Part shown: piece by piece, positions 27,748 through 35,021 of the stretch
How the letters are laid out: each line of letters starts with the position of its first letter
Numbering within the stretch: position 1 is the stretch's first letter
Assembly: GCF_002836975.1 (NCBI RefSeq)
Contig: NZ_NIJK01000047.1
Location: 309,574-373,573, forward strand
From: Shewanella indica
GTDB taxonomy: Bacteria; Pseudomonadota; Gammaproteobacteria; Enterobacterales; Shewanellaceae
Direction: 5' to 3'
Length of the DNA stretch: 64,000 bases
Position numbers and translations under genes: made by a program
The notes under the pieces: model-generated
Databases searched by the model: none
Told to the model about the DNA's origin: nothing
Seen by the model: the letters and a program-made list of their open reading frames with translations, nothing else

Positions 27748-29468
27748 CAGCTGAACCAAGCGTGAAGAAAGAGCCCATTAGCGGTGCGAAACAGCCAACA
27801 CAGACCGCCATTCTCCTTATGATGGGCAAGAAAATAATCTCGGCAGGGAAAAGGCCCTGAATGCCAGGGGCTCTGTAACCTTTCCGGCCCCCTAAGCAGC
27901 TCCACGGCTTCAGGAGCAATGGCTTGCGGCTCTTGCAGCAGCCAAAGAGGCCGCAGCGCCAGCGACGGCTGAACGGGCGGCCTTGCCGGTGGCGGCCAAC
28001 GAGTCAGGGGATCTGCAGTACTGGCCAGTTCAGGCATGGGATCGGCCGCCAACACCAAAGAGCGCACCTTATGGCTACCTAACCTGGCCTGTAATCTGGC
28101 GAGTAATTGATTGGCATCCTGCTGCAGCCCTTCTCTGGACTCGGTCAACTCTCGACTACCCAGCTGCTGCGACACAAACTGCCTGGCTCGCAGCTCAATA
28201 TCGACGACCGGGCTCGGCAGTTGCAATCCTTCCAGCTGTAAGCGGCAGAGCTGAGATAGTCCCTGCAGTTGATATTCCCCGAAGGGATAGTTGAGTGTCA
28301 GTTGCAGCGCCGGCGTCTCTGGCTCGCGAAACTTCAGCCACAGCTCCAACTGTTGCACCGCCAACTGCCTGATCCGCAAATAGGTTGCCAATTCCCCCAG
28401 CAGCTTTTGCAATGGAAACAGCAATCCCTGAACCCACTCAACATCATGCAGCAAGGTCAACCTGGCCTGAAACTGTTCGGGTAACTCATATCCCTTGCGG
28501 CAACAGGGCAAACGCCCCTGGATTTGTGCCAGCAGCTGCAGCAAACCTTGACCAAAGCGTCGCCCCAACTCGGCAAGGGGTAAGGCATCAAGCATGGCTA
28601 GAGTCGTCAGCCCAAGCGCGCCGAGTCGTTGCCGCTCCTCTTGGGTTAATGGCAGCAAATCCAGTGGTAAATCTGGCGGTAAGCCGTGATGCACCTTGAG
28701 GCGCCCGGCTTTTTCATCTGTGGGCGTGCTCATGAAGGCAGCTGATACCGCGCTGATGCTGGCGTGAGTATGCCGCGCCAATATCGCCGCATCCAGCGGT
28801 CTGTGTGCCAGCACCAATGAGCATTCCAGACCATAGGCGGCGACTTTGTTGAGATAAGCCTCGACAATGGCGCTCAAACTGCCAAACAGTTTGACCATGG
28901 ACCCCACTTCCAGCAGCAGTGTATCTGTAGGCCAGCGCGCATCGGCCGCACTTTGAGCCGCTTGTTCAGTAAGTCCGGATAACAACGGCGGCCAGACTCT
29001 GGCGCTGAAATCATAGCTCCACTGACATAACCAATCCCGCAACGCCTCGCTGTCCACCTCCTGCAGCGGCCAGAGTTGCAACTCTCCGAGCAGCGACTGA
29101 GCGCTGCCGATACTCATCCCAGCTGTAACGCCTTTTGCTTGAGCGGCGGGACAGGCCGAATGTATAACCAGCTTCCGGCTGTCATACAAGGCCATGGGGA
29201 CTTGGGGATCAAAAGGCTCTGACGCCGCAGCGGTTGGCACTGCTTTTGGTTGATTTTGGGTTTGGGGCTGAGTTTGAACGCGTGTTTGAACCTGAGCCGC
29301 ACCTCTGCCTGTCATACTTCCAGTCATAGTACCGGTCATAGTACCTGTCACAGTGTCGGTCATAGTACCGGTAATAGTGCCCGCCATATTGCCCAGCACA
29401 GCCAGGCGGTAACGCTGATATTGCAGCAATAGCTGTGGAAACCAGACTCCCATCCATACCTGGGGCAT
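27747..29468 (-). CDS. imuB: ImuB, Y-family polymerase-like mutasome hub
   Basis: 573 residues from the ATG at 29468, two bases past the imuA stop. This start gives MPQVWMGVWFPQLLLQYQRY, the normal N-terminus; a reading from 29753 is an out-of-frame pass through imuA repeats. The Y-family fold is visible (LVIHSACPAAQAKGVTAGMS, DTLLLEVGSMVKLFGS, LARHTHASISAV). The palm acidic residues are altered as in ImuB, so it is thought to be a non-catalytic adaptor that bridges DnaE2 and the beta clamp. After residue 29 there is an insert of Thr-Gly-Thr-Met tandem repeats (29313-29390), then a Gln-rich stretch, which separates strand 1 from the rest. Confidence 0.93.
   Translation of the reverse strand: MPQVWMGVWFPQLLLQYQRYRLAVLGNMAGTITGTMTDTVTGTMTGTMTGSMTGRGAAQVQTRVQTQPQTQNQPKAVPTAAASEPFDPQVPMALYDSRKLVIHSACPAAQAKGVTAGMSIGSAQSLLGELQLWPLQEVDSEALRDWLCQWSYDFSARVWPPLLSGLTEQAAQSAADARWPTDTLLLEVGSMVKLFGSLSAIVEAYLNKVAAYGLECSLVLAHRPLDAAILARHTHASISAVSAAFMSTPTDEKAGRLKVHHGLPPDLPLDLLPLTQEERQRLGALGLTTLAMLDALPLAELGRRFGQGLLQLLAQIQGRLPCCRKGYELPEQFQARLTLLHDVEWVQGLLFPLQKLLGELATYLRIRQLAVQQLELWLKFREPETPALQLTLNYPFGEYQLQGLSQLCRLQLEGLQLPSPVVDIELRARQFVSQQLGSRELTESREGLQQDANQLLARLQARLGSHKVRSLVLAADPMPELASTADPLTRWPPPARPPVQPSLALRPLWLLQEPQAIAPEAVELLRGPERLQSPWHSGPFPCRDYFLAHHKENGGLCWLFRTANGLFLHAWFS
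29313..29390 (-). repeat. 12-base tandem repeats in imuB
   Basis: Units like ggtcatagtacc repeat about six times with small changes and encode TGTM, TDTV and TGSM. The array is in frame and interrupts a conserved N-terminal domain of ImuB. Confidence 0.85.
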
Positions 29469-29469
29469 C

Positions 29470-30666
29470 TCAGATAGCCTCTTGACTCTGAGCAGTATGG
29501 CTTTGAGCGGCTTGGCTCTGGGCCGTTTGAGAATTGGCCGGTTGCGGATTAGCGCTTGGGAAAAGCCCCGCGGGTTTATTTGATTCTTGCCGTGCCGTCC
29601 AGGGATTAGCCGCGCATTCATTGGATGCAGCAATCCTTGACTGCGCCATCCCCCAAGGACCATGAAGCACAGTGCTATGAAAACCAGAGTTGTGAAGACC
29701 AGTGCTATGAAAACCAGTGCCATGTAAACCAGAGTCGTGAAGCACAGTGCCATTGGCCTTGTTGCCGGAATGGTTTGAATGGTTTGAATGATTTGAGCAA
29801 GTCGAGTTACTGAATCTATGATTGAGACCCGCCTTGCCGTTTCTCAGGGTTACCACACCCGGCTCGACATGGGGCAGTTCAAGCGCCAGTGCCGGCAAGC
29901 CACGCAGATGCAATTCAGGGACGGGCCAACCACCGCGACGCTTTAAAATTTGCAGCCTGGCGGTATTAACGCCAGCCGCGCTGATAGCCAGCTTTAGGGT
30001 GACAGGATGATTGCTGTCAGCCTGAGCCATAGGCAACTGGCAAATTCCCAGAGCTTTGCCCTGCTCTGCGGCAAGTTGCAACCTTCTGGCCTCACTCAGT
30101 GTCAACTTGTCCAGCCAAGCCAGCACCAAAGAACAGGCGCCGCTGCTCAGCCCTTGCTCCATGGCCCAGAGCACCTCTTTACGCTGGGTTAACTCCAGCC
30201 ACAAAATACGCTCGGCGGCAATACCGTGCTGGGCAAAGCTCTGTGCCAGCGGCTGCAATGGCGGCGCTATCAGCATTATCATGGCATCTCTGGACTCATC
30301 CCCTCTAAATTGATTTCTTTTGGACTGATTTTTTGCGGACTGACTTGTTGTCGAATGATTTATTTCGGAATGATTTCTTTCGGAATAAGAGCCACACTGA
30401 GCCGGCAGTAAATAACGCATCAAAGGCAACAACAGGCTGAGTTCCCCGTGCCCAGGAGACTGACTGAAGAGTTCACAAATGCCCTGCCTTGGCCACCCTG
30501 CATCACTGAGCTGCGCATCCAATCTTTCAAAACCACTGGGATACCCCAATGTTTTGCCCTGACTGCCCGGCCCCAACCAGAGATCCCGGCGCTCCAGCAG
30601 GCTGTTCAAGGCCTGAGATTTTGCTGAATTAGATTTTACAGAGTGAGTTTTGGCTGAAACAGGCAT
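29470..30666 (-). CDS. imuA: ImuA, RecA-like mutasome component
   Basis: 398 residues from the ATG at 30666, chosen because it lies downstream of the LexA box at 30679. The RecA/SulA-like core begins at about 35 (GYPSGFERLDAQLSDAGWPR, QGICELFSQSPGHGELSLLL), with IMLIAPPLQPLAQSFAQHGI and LWLELTQRKEVLWAMEQGLS. ImuA supports translesion synthesis with ImuB and DnaE2. Ser/Asn/Lys repeats occur in the N-terminus, in an insert near 30290-30400 and in a His/Ser/Gly-rich C-terminal region (29640-29800) made of 9- and 15-base units. The tail past residue 300 is mostly repeats and probably disordered. Confidence 0.9.
   Translation of the reverse strand: MPVSAKTHSVKSNSAKSQALNSLLERRDLWLGPGSQGKTLGYPSGFERLDAQLSDAGWPRQGICELFSQSPGHGELSLLLPLMRYLLPAQCGSYSERNHSEINHSTTSQSAKNQSKRNQFRGDESRDAMIMLIAPPLQPLAQSFAQHGIAAERILWLELTQRKEVLWAMEQGLSSGACSLVLAWLDKLTLSEARRLQLAAEQGKALGICQLPMAQADSNHPVTLKLAISAAGVNTARLQILKRRGGWPVPELHLRGLPALALELPHVEPGVVTLRNGKAGLNHRFSNSTCSNHSNHSNHSGNKANGTVLHDSGLHGTGFHSTGLHNSGFHSTVLHGPWGMAQSRIAASNECAANPWTARQESNKPAGLFPSANPQPANSQTAQSQAAQSHTAQSQEAI
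29640..29800 (-). repeat. 9- and 15-base degenerate repeats in the imuA 3' region
   Basis: Repeated units encode NHSNHSNHSG and then LHDSGLHGTG/FHSTGLHNSG. The base repeats (aaccagtg, gaccagtgctatga) are visible on the plus strand. In another frame they give a long hydrophobic reading that can mislead gene callers into extending imuB. Confidence 0.8.
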
Positions 30667-30678
30667 GAAAAACACCGA

Positions 30679-30698
30679 TACTGTATTTTTATACAGTA
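30679..30698 (-). promoter_or_regulatory. LexA (SOS) box upstream of imuA
   Basis: TACTGTATTTTTATACAGTA matches the gammaproteobacterial consensus CTGT-N8-ACAG with full outer symmetry. It ends 13 bases before the imuA ATG, as expected for repression of imuA-imuB-dnaE2 until DNA damage. Confidence 0.93.
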
Positions 30699-30761
30699 TA
30701 ACTAACTTTAGCCAACTAACAAGTCGTGCTGGCGCCAAAGCCTTAACCCAAGATAGAATAA

Positions 30762-32246
30762 ATGAGAATGATTATCGAAACATATTCTCGACTTCAGCGA
30801 ATAATTCAGGAGCTTGCCTTGCTGCCCTTTTCCGGCCTGTTTTCCCAACTCCAATGGCGACTGTTTGGCTATTTTGGTGTGTCATTACTGCTTATCCTGC
30901 TGCTCGCCAGTGGTATTGAAGCCATGCTGCTAAACCGCCTGTTACTGCTGCCCCAGCAGACCCAAAGCCAGTTACAGCAACTGGCCGATGAGGCCAACGA
31001 CTATATCGTCAGGGGCGATATTACGGGACTTGCGGATTGGGAGGGACGGCAGGCATTTGTACTCTATGTACTGGATAGCAAGCAGCAGGCGGTGAGTCAG
31101 CGGGAAATGCACCCGCACTTTGTTTACAAACTCAATTTCCTCAAGCAGTTGCAGCAGCCTATGGGGGACAGGGTGCAAAAACCTTTGATAGGTCTGCCAT
31201 TACGCAATAGCCTGGAGCCGGACAATCCCCTGCTTTTGGTGGTGCAGCTCAACGCCTCTTTACATCCGGCGCAGCAACTGGATAAAAGCCTCTGGCTTAT
31301 CCGTATCCTGGTAGGACTACTGGTGCTCTTGTTGTTCAGTCGTCTGCTGAGCCGCTATCTGATCCAGCCACTGAGTTTATTGCGCAGTGCCACCCGTCAG
31401 CTGGCACAGGGCCAACTCGATACCCGGATTGCCGGCCATTTTTCGATAAAGCAGCCGGAGTTTTTCCAGTTGGCGACCGACTTTGACCATATGGCCGAGC
31501 AGCTGCAAAAAAGCATTCAAACCCAGCAGCGGTTACTGAGGGATGTCTCCCACGAACTGCGCACTCCCCTTGCCCGGCAGGAGCTGGCCTTACATCTGTT
31601 GGAAAATCGCTTGGGGGAGGAACATCAACAACCGCTTGCCAGGCTAAGACGCCAGGGTGAAGAGATGGCGCAATTGATTAACACTATTTTAGACTTCAGC
31701 CGCCTGAGCAACGGCTTCATCAAGCTGACGGCAGCGTCTTTTACCCTGACAGAATTACGCCGCTCACTGCTGCAGGATCTGGAGTTTGAGTCTGGCCCCA
31801 AGCAAAGCATAGTCTGGGCACAGGCCCCCATTGATGAGCAAACTTTGCATACCGATATGGCCTACTTGAAGCGGGCGCTGGAAAATGTCTGTCGCAATGC
31901 CCTCAAATATGCAGGTGAAACCTGCCGGGTGGAAATCCAGGTATCTCAGTTGGGTGACGACAAATTGGGTGATAGCAGGCTGCAGCTGAGTGTCAGCGAT
32001 AATGGACCCGGGATCCCCAAGGAGCAACTGGAAGCCTTGTTCAACCCTTTCACCCGTTTGGATGAAGCGCGTCACAGCTCTCAGGGAGGTTATGGGCTGG
32101 GATTGGCGATTGTGCGCCAGTGTATGCAGCTCCTGGGCGGCTCGGCCCTAGCGGTCAACCGGCCTCAGGGCGGTTTGAGCATATTGCTTGAGCTGCCGCT
32201 GCAACTGCCAAGCTGCAGCGAAGCCCAACTTAAGTCTATCGCTTAA
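30762..32246 (+). CDS. Orphan membrane sensor histidine kinase
   Basis: 494 residues. Membrane helices lie at about 34-55 and 177-197 around a 120-residue periplasmic sensor. A HAMP domain follows (IQPLSLLRSATRQLAQGQLD), then HisKA with phosphorylated H264 in LLRDVSHELRTPLARQ. The HATPase has the N box (LENVCRNALKYAGE), G1 (DNGPGIP) and G2 (GYGLGLAIVRQCM). The layout is CpxA-like. No response regulator gene is adjacent; instead the stop overlaps the convergent def gene by 4 bases. The start is uncertain: ATG 30762 lies inside a Fur-box-like sequence and ATG 30768 is an alternative. Iron-linked control is inference. Confidence 0.92.
   Translation: MRMIIETYSRLQRIIQELALLPFSGLFSQLQWRLFGYFGVSLLLILLLASGIEAMLLNRLLLLPQQTQSQLQQLADEANDYIVRGDITGLADWEGRQAFVLYVLDSKQQAVSQREMHPHFVYKLNFLKQLQQPMGDRVQKPLIGLPLRNSLEPDNPLLLVVQLNASLHPAQQLDKSLWLIRILVGLLVLLLFSRLLSRYLIQPLSLLRSATRQLAQGQLDTRIAGHFSIKQPEFFQLATDFDHMAEQLQKSIQTQQRLLRDVSHELRTPLARQELALHLLENRLGEEHQQPLARLRRQGEEMAQLINTILDFSRLSNGFIKLTAASFTLTELRRSLLQDLEFESGPKQSIVWAQAPIDEQTLHTDMAYLKRALENVCRNALKYAGETCRVEIQVSQLGDDKLGDSRLQLSVSDNGPGIPKEQLEALFNPFTRLDEARHSSQGGYGLGLAIVRQCMQLLGGSALAVNRPQGGLSILLELPLQLPSCSEAQLKSIA
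30763..30777 (+). promoter_or_regulatory. Fur-box-like sequence over the kinase start codon
   Basis: TGAGAATGATTATCG matches 13 of 15 positions of the 7-1-7 Fur consensus TGATAATGATTATCA. It overlaps the first codons of the kinase gene. It could repress that gene under iron sufficiency; coding constraint alone could also explain part of the match. Confidence 0.5.
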
Positions 32247-32737
32247 GCGGTAAACTTACGCACCTTCTTCAGTGCCATCTCCTGTTTAAGGCGGGAGAGA
32301 TGCTCGATAAATACCTTGCCGTGCAGATGATCGATTTCATGTTGCAGCACTATTGCCAGGAAATCATCACTGTGGAGCGTCTGGGTTTGGCCCTGGCGAT
32401 CCAGATAATTGACAGTGACCGACTCGAAGCGTTTTACCTTGGAGCGATAACCGGGAATGGACAAGCAGCCCTCTTCACCGATAAATTCGCCGCTGGACTC
32501 AGTGATCTGCGGATTTATCAGCACCAAAGGTTGATTGCGCTCTTCTGAGATATCAATGACGACTATTGCGTGTTCACTGCCCACCTGGGTCGCGGCCAAG
32601 CCGATACCATCGTCTGTGTGATACATGGTTTGCAACAGATCATCGATGAAAGGCTGCACGGCTTCTATTTCGGTAACAGGCTTGGCTTTACGCTTGAGCC
32701 TGGGATCGGGAACCGTCAAAATATCCATAATTGCCAT
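32243..32737 (-). CDS. def: Peptide deformylase
   Basis: 164 residues. It removes the formyl group from nascent N-terminal methionine. The three family motifs are intact: GIGLAATQ (44-51), EEGCLSIPG with metal ligand C91, and HEIDHLHG with H133, E134, H137. It lies alone rather than beside fmt, so it is probably a second deformylase of the genome (inference). Convergent with the kinase gene, with a 4-base overlap of stop codons. Confidence 0.95.
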   Translation of the reverse strand: MAIMDILTVPDPRLKRKAKPVTEIEAVQPFIDDLLQTMYHTDDGIGLAATQVGSEHAIVVIDISEERNQPLVLINPQITESSGEFIGEEGCLSIPGYRSKVKRFESVTVNYLDRQGQTQTLHSDDFLAIVLQHEIDHLHGKVFIEHLSRLKQEMALKKVRKFTA

Positions 32738-32913
32738 AGGGTTATATTCTCAATTTACTCGACTTGGCGTTCAATGGGCGCCATTATGGCGAAAAAGCAT
32801 CAAAAGGCAAATCTTGCATGTGCAGCGCAGAGCCGCCATGACACTTTTGCCAAGTGAGTAACCTCCGCTATGGAATGGTATTATAATTTGCGCCAATAGC
32901 ATCAGGAGCCAAG

Positions 32914-33276
32914 ATGACCCCGGAAACGAGCGCCCCACCACTAAGTCCAATGCAGAAGATTTGGCACATAGTTGCATTGATCCCCGAAGGCCGGGTGGCA
33001 AGCTATGGCAAGATTGCCGACTATGCCGGCTTGCCCGGACGGGCACGCTATGTTTCCCGGGCACTGAAACAGGCGCCGGACAGCCTGGCACTGCCCTGGC
33101 ACAGGGTGATCAACAGTCAGGGGAAAATCTCCTTTGCCAAGGATACCCATCCGTTTCAGCTACAGATGAGCATGCTGCGCAGCGAAGGCGTACAAGTGAA
33201 CCAAGGCAAAATTACTCTGTCTGAATATGAGTGGCGGCCGGATATGGCCACTCTGGTCTTGTCCATGCCGTTTTAA
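32914..33276 (+). CDS. Alkyltransferase-like (ATL) protein, MGMT family without catalytic cysteine
   Basis: 120 residues, possibly starting at the internal Met13 (MQKIWHIVALIPEGRVASYG). It has the DNA-binding domain of O6-alkylguanine transferases: GRVASYGKIADYAGLPGRAR, then ALPWHRVINSQGKIS. Trp62 replaces the acceptor Cys of the PCHRV motif, the defining feature of ATL proteins. These bind alkylated bases and hand them to nucleotide excision repair. 16 bases separate it from the next gene on the same strand. Confidence 0.92.
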   Translation: MTPETSAPPLSPMQKIWHIVALIPEGRVASYGKIADYAGLPGRARYVSRALKQAPDSLALPWHRVINSQGKISFAKDTHPFQLQMSMLRSEGVQVNQGKITLSEYEWRPDMATLVLSMPF

Positions 33277-33292
33277 CCACAGGAGACTGCCT

Positions 33293-34024
33293 TTGATCCG
33301 TTCACTTCTACTCTTGGTACTGTTACTGCCCTTGTCGCTATGGGCGCAGACCAGCCCCCTGGCACCCCACACCGCCGAATATCAGGTCAATTATGGCGAA
33401 ATCAATCTCGGTGGCGCCCGTTTTATGCTGTTGCCGCCAGAGGGCGACTTCTATCAATACAAATTGGACAGCGATCTCAGCCTGCTGGTGCTGAGCGATA
33501 AACGCCATATCCGCAGTGAATTTACCTATCAGGATGGTCAGCTGACGCCGCTGCGCTTCAGCCATCAGCGAACCGGCACAGGCCCCAACTTCAATGAGCA
33601 GATAGCCTTTGCCAAGGAGCAAGGCAAAATTTTCAGTCGCTACAAGGATGAAAAGAGCAAGCTGGACTACTCAGGCGCCCTCTACGATGCCCTGATGGTA
33701 CAGCTGCAGTTTCGGCTGGATCTCGCCGCCGGCAAGGAGCCACTGGCCTATGAGCTGGTCAAGGACAACGAGATAGATGACTATAGTTTCAAGATAGTCG
33801 GCAAGGAGCGGATGACACTGGACAGTGGCGTTTATAACACGGTGAAACTGGAAGTGGTCCGCGACAGCAGCAAACGGCAGACCTTTATTTGGATGGCACC
33901 GGATCTCGGCTGGCTGCCGGTGCGCCTGACCCATTTCGAGTCAGGCAGCAAGCAGCTCGATATCAAGTTAGCCAAGCTGAGCCTGGGCTCGGAAGTCAAT
34001 AACCAGCTCGCCAAGACGGAATAA
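33293..34024 (+). CDS. Secreted DUF3108-like protein
   Basis: 243 residues from a TTG at 33293, chosen for AGGAGA 6 bases upstream and a clear signal peptide (MIRSLLLLVLLLPLSLWAQT); the longer frame from 33227 would overlap the ATL gene. The mature protein is a strand-rich single domain (AEYQVNYGEINLGGARFMLL, LDSGVYNTVKLEVVRDSSKR, FIWMAPDLGWLPVRLTHFES) matching the DUF3108 pattern of periplasmic proteins. Function unknown. Its 3' end overlaps the convergent amidotransferase gene by 57 bases. Confidence 0.85.
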   Translation: MIRSLLLLVLLLPLSLWAQTSPLAPHTAEYQVNYGEINLGGARFMLLPPEGDFYQYKLDSDLSLLVLSDKRHIRSEFTYQDGQLTPLRFSHQRTGTGPNFNEQIAFAKEQGKIFSRYKDEKSKLDYSGALYDALMVQLQFRLDLAAGKEPLAYELVKDNEIDDYSFKIVGKERMTLDSGVYNTVKLEVVRDSSKRQTFIWMAPDLGWLPVRLTHFESGSKQLDIKLAKLSLGSEVNNQLAKTE

Positions 34025-34768
34025 TTTCCAATCCCCCGGCGCCAATAGCTGCCAGTTTTCATTGCCGGTCAGCGGCCGGGTGGCTATGACAGTGACCACA
34101 TCCTTGGGGGTGGTCTGGGTGTCGAAATCAATCACCACATCCGTGTCTATCAGCTGCGCCCGGCCAAAGGGCGCCCGGCGGGTGATGTAGCAAAGGTTAT
34201 TGCTGCAATAACTCATCAAATAACGGCCATCGCTGAGGATCATATTAAACACCCCTAGAGTGCGGATCTCCTCGGCAAGCTGGGCGACATATTCAAACAC
34301 GGGCAAAATATCATCCGGCTCGGATTCACCGAAACGCTCGGCCAGGCGGCTCATTATCCAGCAAAAGGCCTGTTCACTGTCTGTATCACCCACGGCCTGA
34401 AAGCGGCCGCTTTGAAACTTCTGTTCATAGTCAGACAACTGGCCGTTGTGGGCATAGGTCCAGTAGCGCCCCCAAAGCTCGCGGGTAAAGGGGTGGGTAT
34501 TTTCCAACGAGACTTCACCGCGGTTGGCCTGCCGAATATGGCTGACCACCACTTCACTCTTGATCGGGTATGACTTGATAAGGCTTGCCACATGGGACTG
34601 GCTGCTGGGGCTGGCATCCTTGAAGGTGCGACTGCCCTTGCCTTCATAAAAGGTGATCCCCCAACCATCCACATGGGGCCCGGTCACCCCGCCTCGCTCT
34701 GCCAGCCCGGTAAAGCTGAAGACAATATCCGTTGGCACATTGGCACTCATCGCCAGCAGCTCACACAT
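33968..34768 (-). CDS. Class II glutamine amidotransferase (YafJ-like)
   Basis: 266 residues from the ATG at 34768, which places Cys2 at the mature N-terminus (MCELLAMSANVPTDIVFSFT), the nucleophile of Ntn amidotransferases. Other conserved parts are GPHVDGWGITFYEG, SHIRQANRGEVSLENTHPFT, WTYAHNGQLSDY and GDTDSEQAFCW. A longer frame to 34942 lacks this feature. It has only the glutaminase domain, so it may act alone or with an unknown synthase; substrate unknown. Confidence 0.9.
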   Translation of the reverse strand: MCELLAMSANVPTDIVFSFTGLAERGGVTGPHVDGWGITFYEGKGSRTFKDASPSSQSHVASLIKSYPIKSEVVVSHIRQANRGEVSLENTHPFTRELWGRYWTYAHNGQLSDYEQKFQSGRFQAVGDTDSEQAFCWIMSRLAERFGESEPDDILPVFEYVAQLAEEIRTLGVFNMILSDGRYLMSYCSNNLCYITRRAPFGRAQLIDTDVVIDFDTQTTPKDVVTVIATRPLTGNENWQLLAPGDWKLFRLGELVIDFRAQAQLG

Positions 34769-34923
34769 CTTGGTTTTTCCTGTCACTGAATCTGTTATTT
34801 CATTATCTGCGGCATTGTAGCCAAGCCTTGTCGGCAGGGGAATTATTGCTTGCAATAAAAAATTTAAACAATTGTTTGAAAAATGCTTGTATTCGATTTC
34901 GCTTAGGTTTAATTTTATTGCGA

Positions 34924-34940
34924 CACAGGTCTGACCACAC
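34924..34940. promoter_or_regulatory. FadR-like palindrome upstream of fadE
   Basis: The segment reads on the minus strand GTGTGGTCAGACCTGTG, holding the FadR core TGGTCNGACC. It is about 80 bases before the fadE start. Fatty-acid-responsive repression of fadE is the expected logic, but whether this host uses FadR here is unproven. Confidence 0.55.
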
Positions 34941-35021
34941 ACTATAATTGTGATCTTGATCGCTCTCAGGCGAGGCGTTCTACACTGAATAAAGTGGTCG
35001 TTTTATTAAGGAGAACAAACA

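Noticed and set aside
29469..29753. Hydrophobic N-terminal extension of imuB
   Set aside because: It is an out-of-frame reading of imuA repeats, giving a false membrane segment; the ATG at 29468 gives the normal ImuB start.
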